Notes: generated by a model not told the origin, from the letters alone. DNA of 64,000 nucleotides from Stutzerimonas balearica DSM 6083 (GCF_000818015.1 NZ_CP007511.1:1040001-1104000); one strand, 5' to 3'; numbered from the stretch's first letter, positions 11,326 to 22,086 are shown. Made by a program: numbers and translations.

Positions 11326-11619
11326 CGTGGCGCCAGTCCAGCCAATGAAAAAGCGCCGATTGTACTGCATCGACACCCCTGTGATGGCTGGGCAGACAAT
11401 CGGGCGTTTTGCCCAAGCGCGTCGCGAAGGTCACCTTTGCGTCATCACCGCCAGGTTAGGCTGGCCGGGGTCGGCGGGCTGGCAGAGCGCGCCGAACGTC
11501 ACCAAAGATGACGAAGTGTCGAAGTGCTATTTCGATCTCCGTCGGTTAACGGCACAATTCGCCCTTTTTGCGAATGCGGGCTGCCGGTTCAGCCGGCAAC
11601 TCCCTCGGGGCACGAACAG
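11326..11619. other. divergent intergenic region mksF / nspC
   Basis: About 294 bp with no gene; it must hold both promoters. A TACAAT -10-like hexamer for mksF is present on the minus strand (11359-11364). The last 65 bp before nspC contain two small hairpins: attcgc / gcgaat (11557-11575) and tgccgg / ccggca (11582-11598), the second 21 nt before the start codon. No T-tract follows either hairpin. Confidence 0.4.
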
Positions 11620-12717
11620 ATGATCAAGACGCCGTATTACCTCATCGACAAACAGAAGCTCCTGGGCAATCTCGAGAAGATCGCCTACGTGCGTGAGCAG
11701 TCCGGCGCCAAGGCGCTGCTGGCACTCAAGTGCTTCGCCACCTGGTCGGTGTTCGACCTCATGCAGCAGTACATGGACGGCACCACTTCGTCATCGCTGT
11801 ATGAGCTCAAGCTCGGCCGGCAGAAGTTCGCCGGCGAGACCCACGCCTACAGCGTGGCCTGGGCCGACGACGAGATCGAAGAGATGGTCGCCAACTGCGA
11901 CAAGATCATCTTCAACTCCATCGGCCAGCTGGAGCGCTTTGCTGAACGCACCGAGGGCACCATCCGCGGCCTGCGCGTCAATCCGCAGGTGAGCAGCTCG
12001 GACTATCTGCTGGCCGACCCGGCGCGGCCGTTCAGTCGCCTGGGCGAGCACGACCCGGCGAAGATCGAGGCGGTGATCGGCAAGATCAGTGGCTTCATGT
12101 TCCACAACAACTGCGAGAACTCGAGCTTCGAGCTGTTCGACCAGATGCTGACCACCATCGAGGAGCGCTTCGGTCATCTGCTGCAACAGGTCGAGTGGGT
12201 CAGCCTCGGCGGTGGCATCCACTTCACCGGCGAAGGCTATCCGCTGGATGCCTTCTGTGCGCGGCTGAAGGCGTTCTCGGAAAAGTTCGGCGTGCAGGTC
12301 TACCTGGAGCCCGGCGAGGCGGCGATCACCATGAGCGCCTCGCTGGAAGTCACGGTGCTCGACACCCTGTACAACGGCAAGAATCTCGCGGTGGTCGACA
12401 GCTCGATCGAAGCGCACATGCTCGACCTGCTGATCTACCGCCTCAACGCCAAGATGGCGCCCAACGACGGCGAGCACAGCTACATGGTGTGCGGAAAGAG
12501 CTGCCTGGCCGGCGACATCTTTGGCGAGTACCAATTCGATCGCCCGCTGGCCATCGGCGATCGGCTGTCGTTCATCGACGCGGCAGGCTACACCATGGTC
12601 AAGAAAAACTGGTTCAACGGCCTGAAAATGCCGTCCATCGTGGTAAAGCAGCTCGACGGCAGCGTCGAGGTGGTTCGTGAGTTCGACTTTAACGACTACC
12701 TGTCCAGCCTCTCCTGA
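11620..12717 (+). CDS. nspC: carboxynorspermidine decarboxylase
   Basis: A 365-residue PLP-dependent decarboxylase of the alanine-racemase fold (fold III). The PLP lysine lies in 'KALLALKCFATW' (about residues 27-38); the phosphate-binding 'SLGGGIHFTGEGY' and the C-terminal 'VCGKSCLAGDIFGEY' with the shared active-site Cys are visible. It decarboxylates carboxynorspermidine or carboxyspermidine to make the triamine. The next gene encodes the cognate synthase, 30 bp downstream. The start at 11620 begins 'MIKTPYYLID', as in homologues. The ~365-residue length is normal for the family. Confidence 0.92.
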   Translation: MIKTPYYLIDKQKLLGNLEKIAYVREQSGAKALLALKCFATWSVFDLMQQYMDGTTSSSLYELKLGRQKFAGETHAYSVAWADDEIEEMVANCDKIIFNSIGQLERFAERTEGTIRGLRVNPQVSSSDYLLADPARPFSRLGEHDPAKIEAVIGKISGFMFHNNCENSSFELFDQMLTTIEERFGHLLQQVEWVSLGGGIHFTGEGYPLDAFCARLKAFSEKFGVQVYLEPGEAAITMSASLEVTVLDTLYNGKNLAVVDSSIEAHMLDLLIYRLNAKMAPNDGEHSYMVCGKSCLAGDIFGEYQFDRPLAIGDRLSFIDAAGYTMVKKNWFNGLKMPSIVVKQLDGSVEVVREFDFNDYLSSLS

Positions 12718-12746
12718 GGCCGGCAGATTAAGGAGTGATCCCGGAA

Positions 12747-13985
12747 TTGAAGAAAAACGTTCTTATCATTGGTGCAGGAGGTGTTGCCAAGGTGGTGGCC
12801 CACAAGTGCGCGCAGCACAACGACGAACTCGGTCGTATTGCTATCGCGTCGCGCAGCATCTCCAAATGCCAGGCCATCATCGACAGCGTGCAGGCCAAGG
12901 GCGGGCTCAAACAGCCCGGCGAGATCAAGGCCTATGCGCTGGACGCCATGGACGTGGAAGCGACCAAGGCACTGATTCGTGAAACCGAATCGCGGATCGT
13001 CATCAATGTCGGCTCTGCCTTCCTCAACATGTCCGTGCTGCGCGCCTGCATCGACACCGGCGCCGCATATCTCGATACCGCAATCCACGAAGAGCCGGGC
13101 AAGATCTGCGAAACGCCGCCGTGGTACGGCAACTACGAGTGGAAGCACCTGGCCGAATGCCAGGAAAAGGGCATCACCGCCATCCTCGGTGCCGGCTTCG
13201 ACCCGGGCGTAGTCAACGCCTATGCCGCCCTGGCTCAGCAGGAATACTTCGACAAGATCGAGTCGATCGACATCCTCGACGTCAACGCCGGTTCGCACGG
13301 CAAGTATTTCGCCACCAATTTCGACCCGGAAATCAATTTCCGCGAATTCACCGGTCAGGTTTACAGCTGGCAGAACAGCCAGTGGACGACCAACCGCATG
13401 TTCGAGGTCAAACGCACCGACGACCTGCCGGTCGTGGGCGAACAGAGCCTCTACCTGACCGGTCATGACGAGGTGCACTCGCTTTCCAAGCACCTCGACG
13501 TGCCGAACATCCGTTTCTGGATGAGCTTCGGCGAGCATTACATCAACGTCTTCACCGTGCTGAAGAACCTCGGCCTGCTCTCCGAGCAGCCGGTGCGCAC
13601 CGCCGAAGGCCTGGAAGTGGTCCCGCTCAAGGTGGTCAAGGCCGTGCTGCCTGATCCCGCCTCGCTGGCGCCGGGCTACACCGGCAAGACCTGCATCGGC
13701 GACCTGGTCAAGGGCACCAAGGATGGCCAGCCGCGCGAGCTGTTCATCTACAACGTGGCCGACCACGAAGAGGCCTACGCCGAGACGGACAGCCAGGGCA
13801 TCTCCTACACCGCCGGCGTGCCGCCGGTCGCCGCCGCGCTGCTGATCGCCCGTGGCGAGTGGGATGCAAGGCGCATGGTCAACGTCGAAGAGCTGCCGGC
13901 GCAGCCGTTCCTCAAGCTGCTCGATGTGATGGGCCTGCCCACTCGCATCAAGGACGAGCATGGCGATCGTCCCTGGGATCAGTAA
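12747..13985 (+). CDS. carboxynorspermidine synthase (saccharopine dehydrogenase-like)
   Basis: A 412-residue NAD(P)-dependent enzyme. The N-terminal Rossmann motif is 'VLIIGAGGVAKVVAHKCA', and the body is of the saccharopine-dehydrogenase/Lys9 family. It condenses aspartate semialdehyde with a diamine to give the carboxy-triamine that NspC decarboxylates. Start choice: TTG at 12747 gives 'MKKNVLIIGAGG' and is preceded by 'taaggagtgatc' at 12729-12740, an almost full complement of the 16S 3' end. The upstream GTG (12735) would sit inside that Shine-Dalgarno, so it is rejected. Operon with nspC. Confidence 0.9.
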   Translation: MKKNVLIIGAGGVAKVVAHKCAQHNDELGRIAIASRSISKCQAIIDSVQAKGGLKQPGEIKAYALDAMDVEATKALIRETESRIVINVGSAFLNMSVLRACIDTGAAYLDTAIHEEPGKICETPPWYGNYEWKHLAECQEKGITAILGAGFDPGVVNAYAALAQQEYFDKIESIDILDVNAGSHGKYFATNFDPEINFREFTGQVYSWQNSQWTTNRMFEVKRTDDLPVVGEQSLYLTGHDEVHSLSKHLDVPNIRFWMSFGEHYINVFTVLKNLGLLSEQPVRTAEGLEVVPLKVVKAVLPDPASLAPGYTGKTCIGDLVKGTKDGQPRELFIYNVADHEEAYAETDSQGISYTAGVPPVAAALLIARGEWDARRMVNVEELPAQPFLKLLDVMGLPTRIKDEHGDRPWDQ

Positions 13986-14011
13986 CCCAGCTACGAGCTG
14001 CACGTGAGAAC

Positions 14012-14046
14012 GAAAGGCCCCGCTGCTCTGGTAGCGGGGCCTTTTA
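14012..14046 (+). terminator. terminator after the nspC operon
   Basis: A stem, aaaggccccgct / agcggggccttt, with an 8-nt loop and a T-rich tail (ttttactttg), starting 26 bp after the stop codon. Confidence 0.88.
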
Positions 14047-14064
14047 CTTTGTCCGCGGCGCAGC

Positions 14065-14187
14065 GGTGGATGTAAAAAGCGACATCCACCCTACGTTGGG
14101 CTGGCCTTCGTAGGGTGGAAAACCGCGAAGCGTTTTCCACCAGCGTTCCCCCGCGGAGGAAAAGCCTTCGGCGTTTTCCACCCTACG
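14065..14187. repeat. three tandem REP-like palindromes upstream of leuA
   Basis: Units at 14065-14095 (ggtggatgtaaaaagc / gacatccaccctacg), 14109-14141 (cgtagggtggaaaacc... / ...ttttccacc) and 14157-14187 (ggaaaagcc... / ...ttttccaccctacg). They include two sub-types, the 'ggatgt' and the 'ggaaaa' stem, side by side, in the style of BIME mosaics. Confidence 0.8.
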
Positions 14188-14301
14188 CGACGACAACCCA
14201 AGCCAAACGCAGCTGCGCCTTCCCGCCCCGTCCATTTCACGCGACAATCCGCCCACTACAGCGCCCTGTCAGAGGCGCCTGGCAGCCGTGAGGACAGTCC
14301 T

Positions 14302-15846
14302 ATGAGCAGCAACGATCGCGTCATCATCTTCGACACCACCCTGCGCGACGGCGAGCAGAGCCCCGGCGCGTCCATGACCGGTGAGGAAAAGCTGCGCATC
14401 GCCCGGGCGCTGGAGCGGCTGAAGGTAGACGTGATCGAGGCAGGCTTCGCCATCGCCAGCCCCGGCGATTTCGCCGCGGTGAAGCTGGTCGCCGACAACA
14501 TCAAGGACAGCACCGTGTGCAGCCTGGCGCGCGCCGTCGATGCCGACATCGAACGCGCTGCCGAAGCGCTGGCCGGCGCCAACTCCGGGCGCATCCACAC
14601 CTTTATCGCCACCAGCCCGATCCACATGCAGTACAAACTGCGCATGCAGCCGGACCAGGTGGTCGAGCAGGCCGTGCGCGCGGTGAAGAAGGCACGCAGC
14701 CTGTGCGCCGACGTGGAGTTTTCCTGTGAGGACGCCGGGCGCTCGGAGATCGATTTCCTCTGCCGAATCATCGAGGCTGCCATCGACGCCGGCGCACGCA
14801 CCATCAATATCCCGGACACCGTCGGCTATGCGATTCCGCACCAGTACGCCGACACCATCCGCCAGCTGCTCGAGCGCATCCCCAATGCCGACAAGGCGGT
14901 GTTCTCCGTGCATTGCCATAACGACCTCGGTCTGGCCGTAGCCAACTCCCTGGCCGCGGTGGTGGCTGGTGCGCGCCAGGTGGAATGCACCATCAACGGC
15001 CTCGGCGAGCGTGCCGGCAATGCCGCGCTGGAAGAGATCGTCATGGCGATCAAGACCCGTCAGGACCTGCTCGGCGTGCATACCCGCATCGAGACCGAGC
15101 ACATCCTCGCCGCTTCGCGCCTGGTTTCGGGCATCACCGGTTTTCCGGTGCAGCCGAACAAGGCCATCGTCGGCGCCAACGCCTTCGCCCACGAGTCGGG
15201 CATCCACCAGGACGGCGTGCTCAAGCACCGCGAGACCTACGAGATCATGTCCGCGCAGTCGGTGGGCTGGAACGCCAACAAGATGGTCATGGGCAAGCAC
15301 TCCGGCCGTGCCGCGTTCCGTTCGCGCCTGGAGGAACTCGGCATCGCCCTGGAGGGCGAGGAGCTGAACGCTGCCTTCGCCCGCTTCAAGGAACTGGCGG
15401 ACAAGAAGCACGAAATCTTCGACGAAGACCTGCAGGCGCTGGTCTCCGACACCCTCGCCGACGAGGCGCCGGAGCACTTCAAGCTGAGCAGCCTGGAAGT
15501 CGCCAGCAAGACCGGGACCACCCCCGAAGCGAAACTGGTGCTCAGCGTCGATGGCGCGGAGCGCAGCGCCGAGGCCGAAGGCTCCGGCCCGGTGGACGCT
15601 ACCTTCAAGGCCATCGAGGCCATCGCCGGCTCCGGTGCCACGCTGCAGCTGTATTCGGTCAACGCCATCACCCAGGGCACCGATTCCCAGGGCGAGGTGA
15701 CCGTGCGGCTGGAGAAGGGCGGGCGCATCGTCAACGGCAACGGTGCCGATACCGACATCGTCGTCGCCTCGGCCAAGGCGTATCTCAACGCGCTCAACCT
15801 GATGCAGGTCGGCGCCAAGGCGCATCCGCAGGTGGAAGGGGTTTGA
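14302..15846 (+). CDS. leuA: 2-isopropylmalate synthase
   Basis: First committed step of leucine synthesis: 2-oxoisovalerate plus acetyl-CoA. The 514-residue enterobacterial-type form has the N-terminal TIM-barrel motif '[15 protein letters not shown]' (about residues 9-23), the metal-binding '[13 protein letters not shown]' (about 203-215) and a complete C-terminal leucine-sensing domain (about 390-514). The next gene's start overlaps its stop, so the two are probably co-transcribed. The G+C-rich upstream region holds only repeats; no leu leader peptide is apparent. Confidence 0.95.
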   Translation: MSSNDRVIIFDTTLRDGEQSPGASMTGEEKLRIARALERLKVDVIEAGFAIASPGDFAAVKLVADNIKDSTVCSLARAVDADIERAAEALAGANSGRIHTFIATSPIHMQYKLRMQPDQVVEQAVRAVKKARSLCADVEFSCEDAGRSEIDFLCRIIEAAIDAGARTINIPDTVGYAIPHQYADTIRQLLERIPNADKAVFSVHCHNDLGLAVANSLAAVVAGARQVECTINGLGERAGNAALEEIVMAIKTRQDLLGVHTRIETEHILAASRLVSGITGFPVQPNKAIVGANAFAHESGIHQDGVLKHRETYEIMSAQSVGWNANKMVMGKHSGRAAFRSRLEELGIALEGEELNAAFARFKELADKKHEIFDEDLQALVSDTLADEAPEHFKLSSLEVASKTGTTPEAKLVLSVDGAERSAEAEGSGPVDATFKAIEAIAGSGATLQLYSVNAITQGTDSQGEVTVRLEKGGRIVNGNGADTDIVVASAKAYLNALNLMQVGAKAHPQVEGV

Positions 15847-16643
15847 TCGCCGAAACCCGGCGTCGGGCCTACCTCGACGCCATGCAGGTCGCTGTCTGGC
15901 TGCCGCGCACAGAACTGCCCTTCGCGGCGCCTTCGCGTGCCGAGCTGCTGCGTTTGCCTGCCGAGCCAGAGCCGGCGGTTGCGGAGCCGGAAATCGTCGA
16001 GCAGGTCAAGCCACTCGTGCCTCCGCCCGCCGCGCCGCAGCCGCCCCGCCCGCGCATCGCCATGCCCGAGCCGAAGCAGGCGGCGCCAGCGGTGGTGGCA
16101 GAGGTGGAAGCGAGCACGGTCGAGCCGGCCAGGGCCGTCGAACCACCGCCACGCTTTGCCTTGCAGTTGCTGCGCGCCGGTAATGTGCTGCTGCTGATCG
16201 AACTGCCTACCGGCGAACCCTTTCAGAGCCGTGACCCAGCCTACATCCTGCTCAAGGACCTGCTGCGTGCGGCGCAACTGCCCGACAGCCCGCAGCAGGT
16301 CGGTGACGGTGAGCCGATCCGCTGGCCGCTGCTGCACCGTGGCAGCCTTGACCAGGGCGGGGCTGCCGCGCGCGACTACGTGCAGGGTGTGCTGATGGGC
16401 GAGCTCGAGCAGATGGGCTGTGACTGCATATGGCTCGTCGGGCTGCCGGCGTTGCGCTACGCCGGCGAGGTGGATGACACGGCCTTGTATCGTGAACTGG
16501 CGATCGAGGGGATCGGGCAGGCGCTGGCGCTGCCCGGGCTCGAACAGCTGATTGAAGAACCGGCGAGCAAGGCGCAGCTGTGGCGCGCCCTGCGCCGCAG
16601 CAAGGCGCGCTGGACGATAGGTGCTGGGCAGTCCCATGAGTGA
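15843..16643 (+). CDS. proline-rich protein of unknown function between leuA and rimI
   Basis: A ~266-residue product that I cannot assign to a named family. Residues ~35-100 are a low-complexity Pro/Glu/Ala/Val linker ([10 protein letters not shown]..., [12 protein letters not shown]) that could be mistaken for a TonB-type spacer, but there is no N-terminal transmembrane anchor. The C-terminal ~150 residues look globular ([18 protein letters not shown]...). The start is probably the TTG at 15843, overlapping the leuA stop, with 'ggtggaagg' just upstream; ATG 15882 is an alternative with no SD. Its stop overlaps the rimI start by eight bases. The coupling suggests a partner or regulator of RimI, but this is only context. 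Confidence 0.7.
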   Translation: MIAETRRRAYLDAMQVAVWLPRTELPFAAPSRAELLRLPAEPEPAVAEPEIVEQVKPLVPPPAAPQPPRPRIAMPEPKQAAPAVVAEVEASTVEPARAVEPPPRFALQLLRAGNVLLLIELPTGEPFQSRDPAYILLKDLLRAAQLPDSPQQVGDGEPIRWPLLHRGSLDQGGAAARDYVQGVLMGELEQMGCDCIWLVGLPALRYAGEVDDTALYRELAIEGIGQALALPGLEQLIEEPASKAQLWRALRRSKARWTIGAGQSHE

Positions 16644-17088
16644 AACCATCAATTTCCGCCCGATGACCGCGGCGGATCTCGACGCGGTGCTGAAAATCGA
16701 ATACGCCGCCTTCAGCCACCCCTGGACCCGCGGCATCTTCACCGACGCGCTGAGCGCCTACGAGTGCTGGGTGATGTTCGAGGGCGAGCAGCAGGTCGGG
16801 CACGGTGTGATCAACGTGATCCTCGACGAGGCGCACCTGCTCAACATCACCGTCAAACCGCAAAGCCAGGGGCGCGGTCTGGGGCTGCGCCTGCTCGAGC
16901 ACTTGATGGCGCGCGCCCAGGCGCGGGGCGGGCGCGAGTGCTTCCTCGAGGTGCGCGAGAGCAATGTCGCGGCCTATCGTCTTTACGAACGCTACGGTTT
17001 CAACGAGGTTGGCCGTCGGCGCGGCTATTACCCGGCGGCCGATGGGCGCGAAGACGCCCTGGTCATGGCCTGTACGCTGCTGGATTGA
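16636..17088 (+). CDS. rimI: ribosomal protein S18 alanine N-acetyltransferase
   Basis: A 150-residue GNAT acetyltransferase. The acetyl-CoA pyrophosphate-binding motif 'QSQGRGLGLRLLEHLM' lies about residues 76-91, and the RimI-type ending 'ESNVAAYRLYERYGF' followed by 'RRGYY' is present. It acetylates the N-terminal alanine of protein S18. The length matches E. coli RimI (148). The start overlaps the previous stop. Confidence 0.92.
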   Translation: MSETINFRPMTAADLDAVLKIEYAAFSHPWTRGIFTDALSAYECWVMFEGEQQVGHGVINVILDEAHLLNITVKPQSQGRGLGLRLLEHLMARAQARGGRECFLEVRESNVAAYRLYERYGFNEVGRRRGYYPAADGREDALVMACTLLD

Positions 17089-17151
17089 TGGCGTGTTCCG
17101 CCCGGCGGACGGTGGCTCAGTCCGCTGGCCCATGAGGCGGCGTTCCCCGGT

Positions 17152-17430
17152 GGGCTAAAGCCGACCCTACAACTGCCAGTGTAGGGTGGATCACGCTTCA
17201 CCGATCCACCGTGCTTCGGGGAAGGTGGATGTAAAAATCGACATCCACCCTACGCCCCCTGGACTGATTGCTGCGCGGCCCGAGACTGCGGCGCTTGGGC
17301 TGGAAACTAGCGGGCTCCACCTCTCGCGGTTCCCGATCTCAAGCTGTGGCCGGCCTCGTAGGTTGGATCACGCTTCACCGATCCACCGTGCTTCGGGGAA
17401 GGCGGATGTAAAAGCGACATCCACCCTACG
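17152..17430. repeat. REP-like mosaic with a duplicated ~74-bp composite unit
   Basis: This fills most of the 383-bp gap between rimI and the next, convergent gene. A degenerate 'gtgggctaaagcc...' copy (17152-17172) is followed by a composite block at 17181-17254: a 'ggatcacgcttcaccgatcc' palindrome, the spacer 'gtgcttcggggaagg' and a 'ggatgtaaaa...acatccaccctacg' palindrome. Nearly the same composite recurs at 17356-17430, so the two-stem mosaic was copied as a unit. I see no gene in this interval. Confidence 0.8.
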
Positions 17431-17471
17431 ACCAGACCCCACCCGACGTTCGGGCGCGGCAAGCGGCTCGG

Positions 17472-18035
17472 TCACTCGCCCGGACGCTTGTCGCGGCTGG
17501 AGTCCAGCGGGGCATCGCCTTCGAGCTCGTCATCCGAGAGCACCGAATCGTCTTCCTCGAGCACGCTGTCGTCGCTTTGCAGCACGGCACTACCGCCACT
17601 CAATCCCGTATCGGCATCGCCATCGGCCGGGCCGTCCCAGGGTTTGCCATCCAGCGGCTCGTAACGCGCCTGTTCGGCCTCGTCGAGGTCGACGTCGGCG
17701 CCGATGCGGTGCTCGGACACTACACTCAGATCACGATCGGCCGGCTCGCTCGGGCCACGGTCCTCCGGTGACCGCGCGCCATCCTCGGGAATCAGCGTCT
17801 CGGGGGCCAGGTCATCCAGGGTGGTATCGCCGTCGGGGACTTCGCCCTCGGTCATCCCGGCTTCGGCGACGCGCTCGGGCGGGTAGGTCTCTTCTGCCTC
17901 GCGTTCCGGCACCGGGTCGCCGATTCGTCCCTTGCGCTCGTCCTTGCGAGCGCTGAAGTCCAGGGGCGGTACCGAGCCCATGCGGTCTTCGGTGTCATCG
18001 ATTTCGCGCGGTGTATAGGGCTTCTGCTCGCTCAT
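17472..18035 (-). CDS. acidic, disordered protein of unknown function
   Basis: A 187-residue hydrophilic product very rich in Asp/Glu, Pro and Ser, with few hydrophobic residues: probably intrinsically disordered and cytosolic. It opens 'MSEQKPYTPREIDDTEDRMG'. The start at 18035 is fixed by a consensus aggaggt six bases upstream (18042-18048), which also argues that the gene is expressed well. It is divergent from otsB. I do not recognise a functional domain; acidic low-complexity proteins next to trehalose genes suggest a stress link only by proximity. Confidence 0.75.
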   Translation of the reverse strand: MSEQKPYTPREIDDTEDRMGSVPPLDFSARKDERKGRIGDPVPEREAEETYPPERVAEAGMTEGEVPDGDTTLDDLAPETLIPEDGARSPEDRGPSEPADRDLSVVSEHRIGADVDLDEAEQARYEPLDGKPWDGPADGDADTGLSGGSAVLQSDDSVLEEDDSVLSDDELEGDAPLDSSRDKRPGE

Positions 18036-18178
18036 GGAACACCTCCTGCAGGCAATTGCGGTGATGCAGTTGTGACCGGCGGGCACGGTTAAGATTCAGG
18101 CCTGCCGCCCTGTGGTCGCAGGCTTCGGTGAGCGCGGTGCAACAGCGCCAGAACCACAGCACGCAGACAGGAGTCGTA

Positions 18179-18969
18179 ATGAACATGAACGAATCCTCTT
18201 GGCAGCTAGCGCAATGCCCCGAGCGTTGCGCCTTTTTCTTCGACGTCGACGGCACGCTTGCAGATATCCAGCCCCGTCCCGACGACGTATTCATCCCACC
18301 CCCAATACTGATTTCGCTGGCCGACCTGCATCGGCAGGGTGTGCCCGTCGCGGTGATTTCCGGGCGACCGTTGGCCCAGCTTGACGGTCTGCTGTTTCCG
18401 CTGCGCCTGCCGGCTGCTGGCATTCATGGTGCCGAGCGGCGCAGCGCGGATGGCGCCATGGCCCAGGCGGCGCTGGATCTCGAGCTGATGGCGGAGATCG
18501 AGCAAGAGCTGGCTATCGCCTGCGCCGAACACCCCGGGTTGCGGCTGGAGAGCAAGGGCATCGCCTTTGCGCTGCACTATCGTGGTGCGCCTGAGCTGGG
18601 GCCACAGGCCGAGGCACTGGCGGGCGACTTCGTGGCCCGTTATGGGCACGCGCTGACGCTGCAGCCGGGCAAGTGCGTGTACGAACTCAAGCCGCGCGGG
18701 GCGAGCAAGGGCGAGGTGATACGTGCATTCATGGACGAGGCGCCGTTTGCCGGCCGATTGCCCGTGTTCGTCGGCGATGACCTGACCGACGAGGCCGGCT
18801 TCGAGGCGGTCAACGAGCTGGGCGGCATCTCGATCAAGGTCGGCGAAGGCCCGACCTGCGCCCAGCTGCGCCTGCACGATGTCGCAGCGGTCGCCGCCTG
18901 GCTGCAGCGCCTGGTGACAGGCCTGCCCACGGCGCCCCTCTTTCAACCGGAACAGAAGCGAGAAACGCA

Positions 18970-18973
<4 letters not shown>
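18179..18973 (+). CDS. otsB: trehalose-6-phosphate phosphatase
   Basis: A 264-residue HAD-superfamily phosphatase that removes phosphate from trehalose-6-phosphate. HAD motif I 'FDVDGTLAD' is at about residues 21-29 and motif IV 'FVGDDLTDEAGF' near 197-208. The start at 18179 has GGAG six bases upstream. Its stop overlaps the otsA start by four bases, so the two enzymes of trehalose synthesis are made together, as expected for an osmotic-stress operon. Confidence 0.94.
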
Positions 18974-20358
<1,385 letters not shown>

Positions 20359-20443
20359 ACGCCTAGCCCTGAAGAGGTACGCCCCTGCTGTGCTTCGATG
20401 GCGCTCGGTAAAGTGACGCCAGGTAATTTGCCAGGGGGCGACG

Positions 20444-21088
20444 ATGAACGACCTTGATCAGCTGTTGCAGAACAACCGGAGCTGGGCCGAAGCCATCAAG
20501 CAGGAGGATCCGGCCTTCTTCGAGAAACTCGCCGGGCAGCAGGTGCCCGAGTACTTGTGGATCGGTTGCTCCGATGCGCGAGTGCCGGCAAACGAAATCG
20601 TCGGCTTGTTGCCCGGTGAGCTGTTCGTACACCGTAACGTGGCCAACGTCGTGCTGCAGACCGATCTCAACTGCCTGTCGGTCATCCAGTATGCGGTGGA
20701 CGTGCTGAAGGTGCGGCACATCCTGGTGACCGGCCATTACGGGTGCGGTGGTGTGCGTGCGGCCATGCGCGACGATCAGCTCGGCCTGATCGATGGCTGG
20801 CTGCGCGGCATTCGCGACCTGTATCACGACTATTACGAGGCCATCGCAGCGCTGCCGGACGAGGAGGCGAGGGTCGACCGGATGTGCGAACTCAACGTGA
20901 TACAGCAGGTCGCTAACGTCAGCCATACCAATATCGTCCAGAATGCCTGGCACCGCGGCCAACCGCTGTCGATTCACGGCTGTATCTATGGAATCAAGGA
21001 TGGTTTGTGGAAAGACCTAGACGTCACCATCAGCAGCGCGGAACAACTGCCGACACAATACCGCCTGCAGCCGCGCAAACCGCTGTAG
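20444..21088 (+). CDS. can: beta-class carbonic anhydrase
   Basis: A 214-residue cytosolic zinc enzyme that interconverts CO2 and bicarbonate. Zinc-site and catalytic motifs: 'GCSDARVPANE' (about residues 41-51, Cys and the Asp-Arg dyad) and 'TGHYGCGGVRAAM' (about 97-109, His and Cys). The length and the 'NDLDQLLQNN' start fit the E. coli Can type. 'cagggggcgacg' upstream serves as ribosome-binding site. Confidence 0.94.
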   Translation: MNDLDQLLQNNRSWAEAIKQEDPAFFEKLAGQQVPEYLWIGCSDARVPANEIVGLLPGELFVHRNVANVVLQTDLNCLSVIQYAVDVLKVRHILVTGHYGCGGVRAAMRDDQLGLIDGWLRGIRDLYHDYYEAIAALPDEEARVDRMCELNVIQQVANVSHTNIVQNAWHRGQPLSIHGCIYGIKDGLWKDLDVTISSAEQLPTQYRLQPRKPL

Positions 21089-21996
21089 CCAACCGCAGTC
21101 AGGCCTGGGCGTTGCTCGGGCTGCTGGTGGCCGTGCTTTGCTGGAGCGGCAACGCGCTGGTCGCGCGCGCCTATCACGGCGAGATACCGCCGTTGAGCCT
21201 GTCGTTCTGGCGCTGGATGCTCGCTGGCGCATTGTTGCTGCCCTTCGTCGCGCGCCCGATCCTGGCGCACCGGCGCACCCTGCGTGCCGCCGGCTGGCGA
21301 CTGCCGGCGCTCGCCGCAGTGGGCATCGCCAGCTACAACTCGCTGCTCTATTCGGCGGCGCAGAGCACCGAGGCGATCAATCTCACGCTGGTCAACACCT
21401 GCCTGCCACTGGCCACCTTCATCGGCGCCGGCCTGCTGCTCGGCGAATGGCCGCTGCGCCGTGCCTGGGCCGGGATGGCCGTGGCGGCTGGCGGCCTTGT
21501 CTACCTCATCAGCCAGGGCAGCTGGAGCGCGCTCTCCAACCTCGATTTTCGCCGCGGCGACCTGCTGATGCTTGTCGCGGTAGTCGCCTGGGCGCTCTAC
21601 ACGCTGCTGCTGCGTCGCTGGGCAACGCGGCTCGCAGTGCCACCGCTGGTGCTGCTGGCTACGCTGATCTATATCGGCATCCCGCTGATCCTGCCGTTCT
21701 ATCTCTACGAGCTCCATCAGGTAGGCGGATTCACCGCCACCCCGGCAAACCTCGCTGCCATCGCTTACACCGCCGTGTTCGCCTCGCTGGTCGCCTATCT
21801 CGCCTGGAACAATGGCGTCGCCCGCGTCGGTGCCGCTCGGGCGGCGTTGGCCAGCTATCTGATGCCGGTTTTTACCGCGCTGCTCGGCTGGCTGCTGCTT
21901 GGCGAGGCACTGAGGCACTACCACTGGATCGGCGGCGGCCTGATCTTCGCCGGCCTGCTCATGGCCACCCGCCCGAACCTGCGCCAGCACAGCTAG
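21007..21996 (+). CDS. EamA/DMT-family exporter
   Basis: A drug/metabolite-transporter permease with two EamA repeats and about ten transmembrane helices, the first at 'ALLGLLVAVLCWSGNALVARA'. Each repeat shows the family's helix pattern ending in a Gly-rich 'LLLGE' turn (about residues 140 and 300). The substrate cannot be read from sequence. Start uncertain: the GTG at 21007 overlaps the carbonic anhydrase gene by 82 bp; no ATG occurs before the second helix, and TTG 21112 would trim the first helix. Confidence 0.82.
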   Translation: MERPRRHHQQRGTTADTIPPAAAQTAVANRSQAWALLGLLVAVLCWSGNALVARAYHGEIPPLSLSFWRWMLAGALLLPFVARPILAHRRTLRAAGWRLPALAAVGIASYNSLLYSAAQSTEAINLTLVNTCLPLATFIGAGLLLGEWPLRRAWAGMAVAAGGLVYLISQGSWSALSNLDFRRGDLLMLVAVVAWALYTLLLRRWATRLAVPPLVLLATLIYIGIPLILPFYLYELHQVGGFTATPANLAAIAYTAVFASLVAYLAWNNGVARVGAARAALASYLMPVFTALLGWLLLGEALRHYHWIGGGLIFAGLLMATRPNLRQHS

Positions 21997-22057
21997 AGCC
22001 AAGCCGGCGCTCGGCAGGTAAGCAGTTGAAAAGGATTAGAAATTTACGGGCGTGGGG

Positions 22058-22086
22058 TTGACAGCCAGGAACCGCAGGAGAATAAT
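22058..22086 (+). promoter_or_regulatory. sigma70 promoter of the tRNA-Met gene
   Basis: A consensus -35 TTGACA (22058-22063), a 17-bp spacer and AATAAT (22081-22086), placing the start of transcription a few bases before the tRNA 5' end at 22098. Confidence 0.7.

Noticed and set aside
14269..15825. 518-codon minus-strand frame opposite leuA
   Set aside because: Complement of leuA codons; no support.
15843..16643. TonB energy transducer
   Set aside because: The proline-rich segment resembles a TonB linker, but there is no N-terminal membrane anchor and no TonB C-terminal motif.
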